Shown here: one piece after another, positions 35,264-43,833 of the stretch
Numbering within the stretch: the stretch's first letter is position 1
Layout: every line of letters begins with the position of its first letter
Assembly (NCBI GenBank): GCA_051155775.1
Contig: DAXETV010000013.1
Location: forward strand, 1-64,000
Source of the DNA: CAYSCZ01 sp051155775
Lineage (GTDB): Bacteria; Bacteroidota; Bacteroidia; Cytophagales; Cyclobacteriaceae
Length of the DNA: 64,000 nt
Direction: 5' to 3'
The notes under the pieces: generated by a model
Database searches by the model: none
What the model was told of the DNA's origin: nothing
The model's input: the letters and a program-made list of their open reading frames with translations, nothing else
Program-made: the position numbers and the translations under genes

Positions 35264-36016
35264 TTAAGCATTTATTATATCCAAGAAATCAGTGGTTTTC
35301 AATGATGCACCACCAATAAGTCCTCCATCAACGTCTTCTTGCTTAACCAAATCTTTTGCATTCCCGGGTTTCATACTACCGCCATATAGTATTCTGACAT
35401 TTTCTGATAACTCATCACCCATATTTTCCTTGATCTTATTTCGAATAAATCCATGCATTTCTTGGGCTTGTTCAGGAGTTGCTGTTTTACCTGTGCCAAT
35501 AGCCCAGATAGGTTCATACGCGATGATCACCTTAGAAAAATCTTCTTTAGAAAGGTTAAATAAAGTCTCAATTAATTGCTTTGCGACATACTCAAAATGT
35601 GATCCCTCTTCCCGGATTTCGAGAGGTTCGCCGATACAAAATATTGGGGTAAGATTATTTTCAAACGATTTTTGCAGTTTTTCTAATAAAATTTCAGATG
35701 TGTCATTGAAGTATTGTCTCCTTTCACTGTGACCTAAAATAACATAATTTGCACCAGTTGATCTAACCATATCTGCGGAAATCTCTCCGGTGTAGGCACC
35801 GTTATCAAATTGGCTGCAGTTTTGTGCTCCGAAAGTTATGGATGTGCCGCTTAAAATATCATTTAAACTTGATAAATGAATGAAAGGCGAGCATAATACA
35901 ATATCTTTATCAAGAGACGTTCCATCCAGCGCATCCCGGATTTCCATGGCTAAGGAAATGCCGTCCTCTAATGATTTGTTCATTTTCCAATTTCCGGCAA
36001 TTACTTGTTTTCTCAT
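35264..36016 (-). CDS. tpiA: Triose-phosphate isomerase
   Basis: Glycolytic enzyme interconverting dihydroxyacetone phosphate and glyceraldehyde 3-phosphate. At 250 residues it has the standard TIM-barrel length. Catalytic elements are the Lys in GNWKMNK, the His in ILGHSERRQYF, the Glu in YEPIWAIGTGKTATPEQA (also the flexible loop), and the phosphate-binding ILYGGSMKPGN and DGGLIGGASLK. It follows uvrA after 4 bp and abuts the DUF6150 gene. Confidence 0.98.
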   Translation of the reverse strand: MRKQVIAGNWKMNKSLEDGISLAMEIRDALDGTSLDKDIVLCSPFIHLSSLNDILSGTSITFGAQNCSQFDNGAYTGEISADMVRSTGANYVILGHSERRQYFNDTSEILLEKLQKSFENNLTPIFCIGEPLEIREEGSHFEYVAKQLIETLFNLSKEDFSKVIIAYEPIWAIGTGKTATPEQAQEMHGFIRNKIKENMGDELSENVRILYGGSMKPGNAKDLVKQEDVDGGLIGGASLKTTDFLDIINA

Positions 36017-36020
36017 AATA

Positions 36021-38816
36021 TTATAATTTTTGTTGAAGGTATTGAGCAGTATAATTGTTTTTCATTTTTATCATAGCTTCAGGTGTGCCTGTAAAGCAAA
36101 CTTCTCCACCTTCAAGTCCTCCTTCAGGTCCTAAATCAATAATCCAATCGGCACATTTAATAATTTCCATATTATGTTCTATAATAATAACTGAATTCCC
36201 TTGATCTATCAATGCATTTATTGCTTTTAATAGTTTGTTAATATCATGAAAATGCAATCCGGTAGTTGGCTCATCAAAAATAAATAACGTATGATCTTTT
36301 TTTGGACTGGCATGACCAAGAAATGAGGCTAGTTTCACCCTTTGTGCTTCACCTCCACTCAATGAATTGGATGATTGACCTAGTGTGATGTAGCCAAGAC
36401 CAACATCATAAAGGGGCCTAAGCTTATTTATAATACTTTTTTCACCGGCAAAAAATTTCATGCTATCCTCGACAGTCATATTTAAAACATCTGCAATGTT
36501 TTTACTATTGTAGCTTACTTCTAGTATCTCACTTTTAAACCTGCTGCCCGAACAACTTTCACAGGTTAAGTAAAGATCTGCCATGAACTGCATTTCTATT
36601 TTTGTCTCACCTTCACCATTGCAAACTTCACATCTTCCGCCATCCACGTTGAAAGAGAAGAAAGCAGGTTTATAGCCACGATTTTTAGCAAGTTCCTGAT
36701 TAGCAAATAAGTTTCTGATCAAATCATAAGCTTTTACATAGGTAACAGGATTTGACCGTGAACTTTTACCAATTGGATTTTGATTGACCATTTCTATATG
36801 GGATATTTTTTTATAGTCGCCCTCCAGTTTGTCAAATTTTCCAGTAGATTCATAGATGGTCCCTAATATTTTTCCGATTGCGGGATGAATTATTTTCCGC
36901 ACCAGTGTTGATTTCCCCGAACCGCTGACACCGGTAATAACGGACAATACGCCAAGAGGTATTTCTACATCAATATTTTTAAGATTGTTTTCATTTGCCC
37001 CTTTGATTTTTATTGAATTAATCCATTTCCTTCTTTTTATTGGCAATCCAATTTCATCTTTTTTATTTAAGTATCTGGCAGTATAACTTTTTCTTTCCTC
37101 CCGTATGGCATTCCAGTCGCCCTGAAATACCAATTGACCCCCATTAGTACCAGCACCTGGACCGATGTCGATAATTTGGTCAGCTGCTTTCATAACTTCT
37201 TCTTCATGTTCAACCACAATTACCGTATTTCCAATTTTCTGGAGTTTTTTTAAAACGTTGACTAGCCTGCCGGTATCTCTTGGGTGTAAACCAATGCTGG
37301 GCTCATCCAAAATATACATAGAACCAACCAATGAGCTACCCAGGGAGGTTGCAAGTTTTATACGTTGATATTCACCCCCTGATAATGAGGAGGTAAGTCT
37401 GTTAAGGGTTAAATATCCCAGGCCAACATTTTGTAAGAAGTATAATCTGTTTTTTATTTCATCAATTATTCTTTTGCTCACCTCGACCTGATATGGCTCA
37501 ATATTTAGGTTATCAATGAAATCGGACAGAACTCTTATTGGCATTAAAACAAGGTCGATGATGGATTTCCCATCAATCTTTACATAAGAAGCGTCCCTTC
37601 TTAATCTGGTTCCCTTACATTCAGGGCAAACAGTTCTACCCCGGTATCTCGATATCAAAACCCTGTATTGTATTTTGTGGGATTTTTTTTCAAGGTACTT
37701 AAAGAATGCCTTTATGCCCTTGAAATATTCATTTCCCTCCCATAACAGGGTTTTTTGTTCTTCAGACAAGTCTTTGAATGGTTTGTGAATAGGAAAATCA
37801 AACCGAATCCCATTTTTAATTAATGGTTCCAGCCATGCATACATCGTATCACTTTTCCATGGGGCTATGGCACCTTCATAGACAGAAAGATTTTTATCAG
37901 GGATAACAAGGTCCGGGTCAATGCCTAATATTTTTCCGAAACCTTCACATCGTCTACATGCACCATAAGAGTTGTTAAAGCTGAAAAAATTTAATGTTGG
38001 CACCTCAAATTCAATACCATCCGCCTCAAACCGGTCAGAAAAGTGTCTGCTTATTTTCCCAGGGATTACAATTTCGCACTCACCATGGCCTTCAAAAAAA
38101 GCAGTTTCGATAGAATCGGATATTCGGTATTGATTTTCCTCATCCTTTTTGGCAGTTACCCTATCTATTAAAATATCAATACGTACATTTTTAAGTGCAT
38201 TATTTTCGATATGATCTTCTATTTCAAGGAGTTCATCATTTAGATATATTCTTGTGTAACCTTTGGCTAACAGAATCTTGAGCTCCTCAGTAATCGATCT
38301 TCCATTTTGTTTTAATAGGGGGCATCTAATAATTGCTTTTGTATTTTCTGGATATGAAAACAACCAATTTACAACATCACTTACAGTATCTTTTTTCACG
38401 ATTTTCCCGCTAAGGGGTGAATATGTTTCCCCTATCCTGGCAAATAATAATTTCAGATAATCGTAAATTTCAGTGGTAGTTCCCACAGTTGATCGCGGGT
38501 TTTTGATGTTAACCTTTTGTTCTATGGCAATGGCCGGTGACACTCCCTTTATGTAATCAACCTCAGGTTTTTCCATTCTGTCCATAAACTGACGGACATA
38601 ACTGCTAAGGCTTTCTACATATTTTCGCTGGCCTTCCGCAAATAAAGTATCAAATGCTAGTGAAGATTTTCCGGAACCGGACAATCCGGTAATTACTACC
38701 AATTTGTTTCTCGGAATCACCACATCAAGATTTTTTAGATTGTTAACCTTTGCACCTTTGATGATGATGTTGTGCCTGGGGTCTCGGTCTTCAATGGATA
38801 AATTGTTATTATTCAT
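36021..38816 (-). CDS. uvrA: Excinuclease ABC subunit A
   Basis: A 931-residue damage-recognition ATPase of nucleotide excision repair. Two ABC cassettes are present: Walker A GLSGSGKSSLAFDTLFAEG near the N-terminus and GVSGSGKSTLVRK in the second half. Signature motifs are LSGGEYQRIKLATSLG and LSGGEAQRVKLASFLG. Zinc modules with CxxC pairs are CRRCEGFGK, CPECKGTR and CEVCNGEGETK...CESCSGSRF. Its start at 38816 faces the sigma-factor gene across a 166-bp divergent gap, and it heads the leftward run to the dipeptidase. Confidence 0.98.
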   Translation of the reverse strand: MNNNNLSIEDRDPRHNIIIKGAKVNNLKNLDVVIPRNKLVVITGLSGSGKSSLAFDTLFAEGQRKYVESLSSYVRQFMDRMEKPEVDYIKGVSPAIAIEQKVNIKNPRSTVGTTTEIYDYLKLLFARIGETYSPLSGKIVKKDTVSDVVNWLFSYPENTKAIIRCPLLKQNGRSITEELKILLAKGYTRIYLNDELLEIEDHIENNALKNVRIDILIDRVTAKKDEENQYRISDSIETAFFEGHGECEIVIPGKISRHFSDRFEADGIEFEVPTLNFFSFNNSYGACRRCEGFGKILGIDPDLVIPDKNLSVYEGAIAPWKSDTMYAWLEPLIKNGIRFDFPIHKPFKDLSEEQKTLLWEGNEYFKGIKAFFKYLEKKSHKIQYRVLISRYRGRTVCPECKGTRLRRDASYVKIDGKSIIDLVLMPIRVLSDFIDNLNIEPYQVEVSKRIIDEIKNRLYFLQNVGLGYLTLNRLTSSLSGGEYQRIKLATSLGSSLVGSMYILDEPSIGLHPRDTGRLVNVLKKLQKIGNTVIVVEHEEEVMKAADQIIDIGPGAGTNGGQLVFQGDWNAIREERKSYTARYLNKKDEIGLPIKRRKWINSIKIKGANENNLKNIDVEIPLGVLSVITGVSGSGKSTLVRKIIHPAIGKILGTIYESTGKFDKLEGDYKKISHIEMVNQNPIGKSSRSNPVTYVKAYDLIRNLFANQELAKNRGYKPAFFSFNVDGGRCEVCNGEGETKIEMQFMADLYLTCESCSGSRFKSEILEVSYNSKNIADVLNMTVEDSMKFFAGEKSIINKLRPLYDVGLGYITLGQSSNSLSGGEAQRVKLASFLGHASPKKDHTLFIFDEPTTGLHFHDINKLLKAINALIDQGNSVIIIEHNMEIIKCADWIIDLGPEGGLEGGEVCFTGTPEAMIKMKNNYTAQYLQQKL

Positions 38817-38881
38817 AAAATGCCTTAAAGGTAAATTTTTACTTTGTTAGATAATTTTTAAAATAAAGTAAGGAACACTTT

Positions 38882-38912
38882 TTGTTATAATTCAATGATT
38901 TAAATAGTTTTG
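38882..38912 (+). promoter_or_regulatory. Promoter of Bacteroidota sigma-A type for the sigma-factor operon
   Basis: TTG at 38882-38884 and TAGTTTTG at 38905-38912 are separated by exactly 20 bases, fitting the Bacteroidota consensus TTG-N19-21-TAnnTTTG. The inferred transcription start is near 38919, giving a leader of about 64 bases before the ATG at 38983. This is the clearest promoter I found in the window. Confidence 0.6.
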
Positions 38913-38982
38913 ATCATCTAATTTTTAAAAATAATCTTAACAATATGATATAGACCTCTACGTTAATCAATCAACTATCGAA

Positions 38983-39582
38983 ATGAATAACAAAAAAATG
39001 AGTGATAGAAAATTATTATCACTTTACAAGAATGGAAACGAAGAGGCCTTCGAGGAATTACTTAACAAGCACAAGAACAGGGTATTCACAACAATTTACC
39101 TGATTGTTAAGGATCAATACATTGCGGAAGATTTATTACAGGAAACCCTCATCAAAGCTATTAACACTATCAATTCAGGGCGCTACAATGAGGAAGGTAA
39201 ATTTCTACCCTGGATACTTAGAATAGCTCATAATCTTGCAATCGATTATTTTAGAAAAGAAAAGCGCTATCCGACCATAGTTATGGAGGATGGCAGTAAT
39301 TTATTCAATAAGCTTGAATTCTCTGAAGAATCATCAGAGTCTGCTCAAGTTAAAAAAGACACATACGCAACCTTAAAATATTTTATCCAGGAACTGCCGG
39401 AATCCCAGAAAGAGGTACTTATCATGCGGCACTACATGCAAATGAGCTTTCAGGATATTGCTGAAGCTACAGGTGTAAGTATCAACACAGCATTGGGTAG
39501 AATGAGATATGCGCTTATCAACCTGAGAAAAAAAATGGAAAATACAGATATCGCCTATGACAAAAACCTTTACAGAAGATGA
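38983..39582 (+). CDS. ECF-type RNA polymerase sigma factor
   Basis: A 199-residue sigma-70-family protein with regions 2 and 4 only. Region 2 carries LLNKHKNRVFTTIY and YIAEDLLQETLIKAI, then FLPWILRIAHNLAIDYFRKEKR. Region 4 has LPESQKEVLIMRHYMQMSFQDIAEATGVSINTALGRMRYALINL with the helix-turn-helix. A short acidic linker separates them. It directs RNA polymerase to a regulon that cannot be read from here. The following gene overlaps its end by 26 bp and is a candidate regulator. Confidence 0.9.
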   Translation: MNNKKMSDRKLLSLYKNGNEEAFEELLNKHKNRVFTTIYLIVKDQYIAEDLLQETLIKAINTINSGRYNEEGKFLPWILRIAHNLAIDYFRKEKRYPTIVMEDGSNLFNKLEFSEESSESAQVKKDTYATLKYFIQELPESQKEVLIMRHYMQMSFQDIAEATGVSINTALGRMRYALINLRKKMENTDIAYDKNLYRR

Positions 39583-39790
39583 CCTTATCCGATTTATTTA
39601 TGGTGAAACTTTAGAAAAAGAAAGTATCTTAATAAAAGAGGAACTGGTCACAAATTTTAGACTTAGGGAAAAATATATTGAAATGATTTCCCTCTTGAAC
39701 GATCTTGATAGACTGCAGCGTGCCCCCTCAAATGTTGTAATCCAGAATATTATGGATTATGCAAGGATGCAGAATCCGATAAGGAGGTAA
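39557..39790 (+). CDS. Minimal anti-sigma-like protein
   Basis: A 77-residue soluble protein in the sigma-factor operon, starting 26 bp before the sigma gene ends. The N-terminal pattern EDDLIRFIYGETLEKESILIKEELVTN resembles the opening helices of anti-sigma domains (DLIRYLYGELS...). It has no zinc-binding HxxxCxxC motif, no transmembrane segment and no periplasmic part. It could be a stand-alone sigma-binding domain, but this is an inference from position and the N-terminal pattern only. Confidence 0.55.
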   Translation: MTKTFTEDDLIRFIYGETLEKESILIKEELVTNFRLREKYIEMISLLNDLDRLQRAPSNVVIQNIMDYARMQNPIRR

Positions 39791-39806
39791 TTTATTCACT
39801 GCGTGG

Positions 39807-40469
39807 ATGCTTAGAAAAGAAAGGTTCAAGAAGTTCATAACTTATTTTAGTGAGAATTTCCCAGAACCAAAAACGGAATTAAACTATAGTTCGCCGTTCG
39901 AATTGTTGGTTGCGGTAGTTTTGAGTGCGCAGTGCACAGATAAAAGGGTGAATATAGTTACTTCATCTCTTTTCAAAGATTTCGCCACGCCCAAACACAT
40001 AGCCACCTCAAGTTTTGATGAATTATTTCCTTACATCAAAAGTATATCCTATCCAAATAACAAAACCAAACATCTTTTAGCCCTTAGTAAAATACTGGTA
40101 GAGGAATTTAATGGTGAAGTGCCCGAACAAGCAGATCAATTGATCAAGCTGCCCGGAGTTGGGAGAAAAACCGCTAACGTGATCATGTCTGTATTGTATA
40201 ATCGACCCACGCTTGCAGTGGACACGCATGTTTTTAGAGTTTCAAAACGATTAGGTTTAGTCAATCAAAACTCAAAAACACCTTTAGAGGTTGAGAAACA
40301 ACTAGTTCGGTATATTCCTAAAGGATTAATTCCCAAAGCCCATCACTGGCTAATTTTACATGGAAGGTACGTTTGTATAGCCAGGAAACCGGATTGTAAT
40401 AAATGTAAAATCAATGAATTTTGCAGGTTTCATGAAAAGTCATTTAAGAAAAATCTGCGGGATAATTAA
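39807..40469 (+). CDS. nth: Endonuclease III
   Basis: A bifunctional DNA glycosylase/AP lyase for oxidised pyrimidines, 220 residues. The helix-hairpin-helix is LPGVGRKTANVIM with the catalytic Lys, and the catalytic Asp is in LAVDTHVFRV. The C-terminal 4Fe-4S loop is CIARKPDCNKCKINEFC, spacing Cx6Cx2Cx5C. A purine-rich AAGGAGG lies about 20 bases upstream, a little far for a ribosome-binding site. It is 16 bp downstream of the anti-sigma-like gene and overlaps gldB by 4 bp at its end. Confidence 0.96.
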   Translation: MLRKERFKKFITYFSENFPEPKTELNYSSPFELLVAVVLSAQCTDKRVNIVTSSLFKDFATPKHIATSSFDELFPYIKSISYPNNKTKHLLALSKILVEEFNGEVPEQADQLIKLPGVGRKTANVIMSVLYNRPTLAVDTHVFRVSKRLGLVNQNSKTPLEVEKQLVRYIPKGLIPKAHHWLILHGRYVCIARKPDCNKCKINEFCRFHEKSFKKNLRDN

Positions 40470-41473
40470 CCAGGTTTAAAGTTTGACGCCCTAAATATTA
40501 ATTGTGCATCTTTTTGTGACATCAGTTCTGCTAATGAAACATTAGGATTTCTATTCATGTAGGCCTTTACGATCAACCAACCTAACCATCTTCCTATCCT
40601 TCCGGGACATTTTTCTCCAATTTCATAAACGTTCGGTCGTTCTCCGATATATTTATTTTTAATAAAATGATTGGTTTCAAATAGTAATTCATTCTCAATA
40701 AAATGAGCCCAGATCACATCGATATTATCATTTATCTCATCCATTGCTTCACTTGAATAACCGATTATTAGTGAATCGGGGGTGCAGGGAAGCATCATGC
40801 TAGTGAAAAAATAGTTTTTCCCATAACCAATCATTTCATTAAGGAGGGTATTGTCACCATAGTTTGTAAGGTTGATATTATTGGCAAGAAAATTAAATAC
40901 GATTGGTGCAAGATTTTCTTCTCTATATCGGTCCATAATATATCCAGGAACATCATTGGGTATATAAGTCCCTTGCTTTCCAAGATAATAATCAAGGCCT
41001 ACAACTACCAAAGAATCTGATATCAGCAGATCTTTATAAAAACCAGTAAAAATGGTTTTAATCTTAGGGATGTCAGCTGTGGGAAAATAATATTTCAGGT
41101 TTTTGAATCCGGTAGAAAATCGAGATTTGAGGTGGTCGAGGCTTCCAAATCTGTTTTTAATTTCCACTATTAAGGTATCTTTAATATGTACATCGTTTAG
41201 CAATGCATATAACCTGTTGATCAGTAAGCTATCATGAGGATATTCTTTAGAATCAAGAAAGTATTGCTTTACGGATTTGTGTTTATTTAATAATTCATTA
41301 AGCTCATTTTTTGATTCTATCTGTGCCAGTTTTCGATCGAGCCTGGTTATATCAACGTTAACTTCGACAGCATTATTTGTGGGTTGGTAACGGCATTTTT
41401 TCTCATCTTTACCACAAGAAGAAAATGTCCATAAAAATATTACCAATAATAAGTAAGAGGTTAACGTTCTCAT
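40466..41473 (-). CDS. gldB: Gliding-motility lipoprotein GldB
   Basis: A 335-residue lipoprotein of the Bacteroidota gliding machinery, required for gliding in Flavobacterium johnsoniae. The ATG at 41473 gives a signal peptide with lipobox TFSSCGKDEKK. Family-typical segments are VDITRLDRKLAQI, LVVVGLDYYLGKQGTYIP, LLNEMIGYGKNYFFTSMMLP, IIGYSSEAMDEINDN and the C-terminal GRIGRWLGWLIVKAYMNRNPNVSL. A longer frame upstream would overlap the divergent outer-membrane gene and lacks a signal peptide. It is expected at the cell envelope. Confidence 0.88.
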   Translation of the reverse strand: MRTLTSYLLLVIFLWTFSSCGKDEKKCRYQPTNNAVEVNVDITRLDRKLAQIESKNELNELLNKHKSVKQYFLDSKEYPHDSLLINRLYALLNDVHIKDTLIVEIKNRFGSLDHLKSRFSTGFKNLKYYFPTADIPKIKTIFTGFYKDLLISDSLVVVGLDYYLGKQGTYIPNDVPGYIMDRYREENLAPIVFNFLANNINLTNYGDNTLLNEMIGYGKNYFFTSMMLPCTPDSLIIGYSSEAMDEINDNIDVIWAHFIENELLFETNHFIKNKYIGERPNVYEIGEKCPGRIGRWLGWLIVKAYMNRNPNVSLAELMSQKDAQLIFRASNFKPG

Positions 41474-41493
41474 AAAGTGTTTAAAATAAGTTG

Positions 41494-41501
41494 CAAAAGT
41501 A
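41494..41501 (-). promoter_or_regulatory. Possible -7 element for gldB
   Basis: Minus strand TACTTTTG, a full match to TAnnTTTG, 20 bp upstream of the chosen gldB ATG. No TTG was found at the -33 spacing. It lies in the 40-bp gap between the divergent gldB and outer-membrane barrel genes. Confidence 0.35.
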
Positions 41502-41513
41502 TTTAAATTGCTG

Positions 41514-42149
41514 ATGATGAAGAAGCATACCCTAATCCTGATTTTTGTTGCACTGGTGGGCACACTTTCAGCACAATCCAAGTTGGCTATTCAGGTTTCA
41601 CCTGCTATTTCTTTAAACAGGAACGAACTAATCTCAGATTCATTGAATGTTGATACCGATGGTATAGGAGGAAGGTTTATGTTAGGATTGGTATGGGATA
41701 CACCTATATCTGACAATTATTTTTTTAGTAGCGGTATTTATTACACACCTAAAAGAGTAGCATTTGGGATATCATCAGAAGATAATCAAAACAACTTAGT
41801 AAATGAATCATACAACCTGCAATATATTCAGATACCAATAAGCCTGAAGCTCTTTACTAATGAATTGGTGACTGATCTGCGGCCTTATGTTCATTTGGGG
41901 TCTTTATTTGATGTAAAGGTTCATGATGAACCAGCTGAAGAAGATTTTAATGCGATTTCAGGTATTAAGCCTTTCGATGTTTCATTGATGATTGGTATTG
42001 GAATTGAATATAGGTTGGGGGTAAATACGGTATTGTATTCCTCCCTGGTATATAATCGGGGGATGCTGAATGTTATCGATGGGTCTTCTATTAATGATTT
42101 TTCTGTCAAAAACGACCTGCTTTATCTTGGATTCGGTGTGAAGTTTTAA
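41514..42149 (+). CDS. Outer-membrane beta-barrel protein (PorT-like family)
   Basis: A 211-residue exported protein. The ATG at 41514 (or the next codon) opens a signal peptide ending in LVGTLSAQ. The mature part alternates hydrophobic and polar residues in strand-sized units (LAIQVSPAISLNRNEL, FSSGIYYTPKRVAFGI, LQYIQIPISLKLF, VSLMIGIGIEYRLGV) and ends in FGVKF, a terminal aromatic typical of OMPs. It fits the small 8-strand outer-membrane barrel family, and it is divergent from gldB. I have no evidence that it is the true PorT of type IX secretion. Confidence 0.78.
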   Translation: MMKKHTLILIFVALVGTLSAQSKLAIQVSPAISLNRNELISDSLNVDTDGIGGRFMLGLVWDTPISDNYFFSSGIYYTPKRVAFGISSEDNQNNLVNESYNLQYIQIPISLKLFTNELVTDLRPYVHLGSLFDVKVHDEPAEEDFNAISGIKPFDVSLMIGIGIEYRLGVNTVLYSSLVYNRGMLNVIDGSSINDFSVKNDLLYLGFGVKF

Positions 42150-43699
42150 GCTAGTGCTATCTCTTCATTCTGTTTATTAATGAATGAATAATCAGTTATT
42201 CCCATTGACGAATCTTCCACCAGATTAACCCACTTGAAGTATTTAATAAACCACTTTAGTTGTTTGGAATATATTCCTCTTTTAAAATATGCATGAAGGT
42301 AAGGATGAAGAACCACCGTCAGTGACTTTTCATTCTGCTTTGAAAAGATATAATCAATATTTTTTTCTACCTGATCAGCTATTAAGATAGAGGCGGTAAT
42401 TTTACCTGAACCGTTGCATGTAGGGCATACTTCTCTTGTACTTATATTAAGTTCGGGTCTTACCCTTTGACGGGTAATTTGCATTAATCCAAATTTTGAA
42501 AGCGGTAAAATGGTAAATTTTGACCTATCCTCTTTCATTTCCTCTTTCATTCGATCATAAACAGCTTTTTTGTTTTCGGCTTTCTTCATGTCAATGAAAT
42601 CTATCACAACAATCCCTCCCATATCCCTAAGCCTAAGCTGTCTGGCAATTTCTGCTGTAGCATTTAAGTTGACCCTAAGTGCTGTACTTTCCTGGTCGTT
42701 TTCACTATTCGACTTATTCCCACTATTCACATCAATTACATGAAGGGCTTCGGTATGTTCTATGATAAGATAGCCACCACCTTTTACGCTTACCGATTGA
42801 CCAAAGAGTAATTTTAGTTGCTTTTCAATCCCATAATACTCGAATAGTTTAGTCCGGCCTTGATGGAATTTAAGTATGTTCTCCTTATCTGGCGCGATGG
42901 TCCTTACATATGATCTGATATCTTTGAGAAGGACTTTATCATCAACATGAATTGCATCAAAGGATTCATTTAGAATATCTCGCAAAATTGAATTAGCCCT
43001 ATTCATCTCACCAATGATTTTTTCATTGACAGATGCCTTTTTTAGCACCTTTACACCATCTTCCCATAGTGTTACCAGGTTATTTAGGTCTTTGTCTAGC
43101 TCTTTTACATCTTTTCCTTCCGCAACTGTTCTGATGATTATCCCAAAATTTTCAGGCTTGATAGAACTAATTAGCCTAAGCAGTCTTTTTCGTTCATTAC
43201 TGTCTGCAATTTTTTTAGATATATTTATGCTACTAGAGAAAGGTACAAGAACAAGATATCTTCCAGCTACCGATAACTCGCAGGATAGTCGTGGCCCTTT
43301 TGTCGAGATTGGTTCTTTTACTACCTGAACCAATACTTTTTGATTTTTTGAAAAAACCTGGCCTATTTTACCAAGTTTATCAATATCCGGCTCCTGTTTA
43401 AATCCCAAAAAACGTGCACTAGTATTTTTTCTGGTTAGTGCTTGCTTTGTAAACTTATTTAGTGAGCGTACTTGAGGACCTAAATCATGATAATGAAGAA
43501 AAGCGTCTTTTTCATATCCAATATCAATGAAAGCAGCATTGAGTCCCTGAACAATTTTTTTAATTGTTCCTAAATATATATCACCAACATTAAAACTACT
43601 CCCACTGCGCTCTTCATTGTACTCGACAAGCTTTTTATCTTTTACAAGGGCAATACGACATCCATTTTGAGTTGAACTTATAATTAATTCAGTACTCAA
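42146..43699 (-). CDS. rng: Ribonuclease E/G family protein
   Basis: A 517-residue endoribonuclease resembling RNase G, involved in rRNA and mRNA processing. The N-terminal S1 domain is split as usual (GDIYLGTIKKIVQGLNAAFIDIGYEKDAFL). Catalytic metal-binding aspartates are in LHVIDVNSG and GIVVIDFIDM, and the zinc link is CPTCNGSGK. The C-terminal scaffold domain of RNase E is absent, hence the RNase G assignment. It overlaps the outer-membrane gene end by 4 bp and follows the tiny basic gene by 19 bp. Confidence 0.94.
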   Translation of the reverse strand: MSTELIISSTQNGCRIALVKDKKLVEYNEERSGSSFNVGDIYLGTIKKIVQGLNAAFIDIGYEKDAFLHYHDLGPQVRSLNKFTKQALTRKNTSARFLGFKQEPDIDKLGKIGQVFSKNQKVLVQVVKEPISTKGPRLSCELSVAGRYLVLVPFSSSINISKKIADSNERKRLLRLISSIKPENFGIIIRTVAEGKDVKELDKDLNNLVTLWEDGVKVLKKASVNEKIIGEMNRANSILRDILNESFDAIHVDDKVLLKDIRSYVRTIAPDKENILKFHQGRTKLFEYYGIEKQLKLLFGQSVSVKGGGYLIIEHTEALHVIDVNSGNKSNSENDQESTALRVNLNATAEIARQLRLRDMGGIVVIDFIDMKKAENKKAVYDRMKEEMKEDRSKFTILPLSKFGLMQITRQRVRPELNISTREVCPTCNGSGKITASILIADQVEKNIDYIFSKQNEKSLTVVLHPYLHAYFKRGIYSKQLKWFIKYFKWVNLVEDSSMGITDYSFINKQNEEIALA

Positions 43700-43718
43700 A
43701 ACCAGATATTAAATTTGA

Positions 43719-43808
43719 TTATTTCTTTTTGTGCCTGTTTTTTCTTAATCTCTTTTTACGCTTGTGCGTTGAAATTTTGTGTCTTTTTCGTTTTTTACCA
43801 CAGGGCAT
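43719..43808 (-). CDS. 29-residue highly basic protein, AURKAIP1/COX24 (mS38-like) domain
   Basis: A 30-codon ORF (stop included) reading MPCGKKRKRHKISTHKRK...RKNRHKKK. Eighteen of 29 residues are Lys or Arg, with four His. The sequence matches what I recall of Bacteroidota proteins annotated as AURKAIP1/COX24 domain-containing, related to mitochondrial mS38 and thought to be a small ribosomal protein. It lies between the TPR gene and rng, an arrangement I believe is conserved. It is too short for ordinary gene callers but well supported by its composition and position. Confidence 0.82.
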   Translation of the reverse strand: MPCGKKRKRHKISTHKRKKRLRKNRHKKK

Positions 43809-43833
43809 AATTCTAATATTTTTAGTTTAACCA

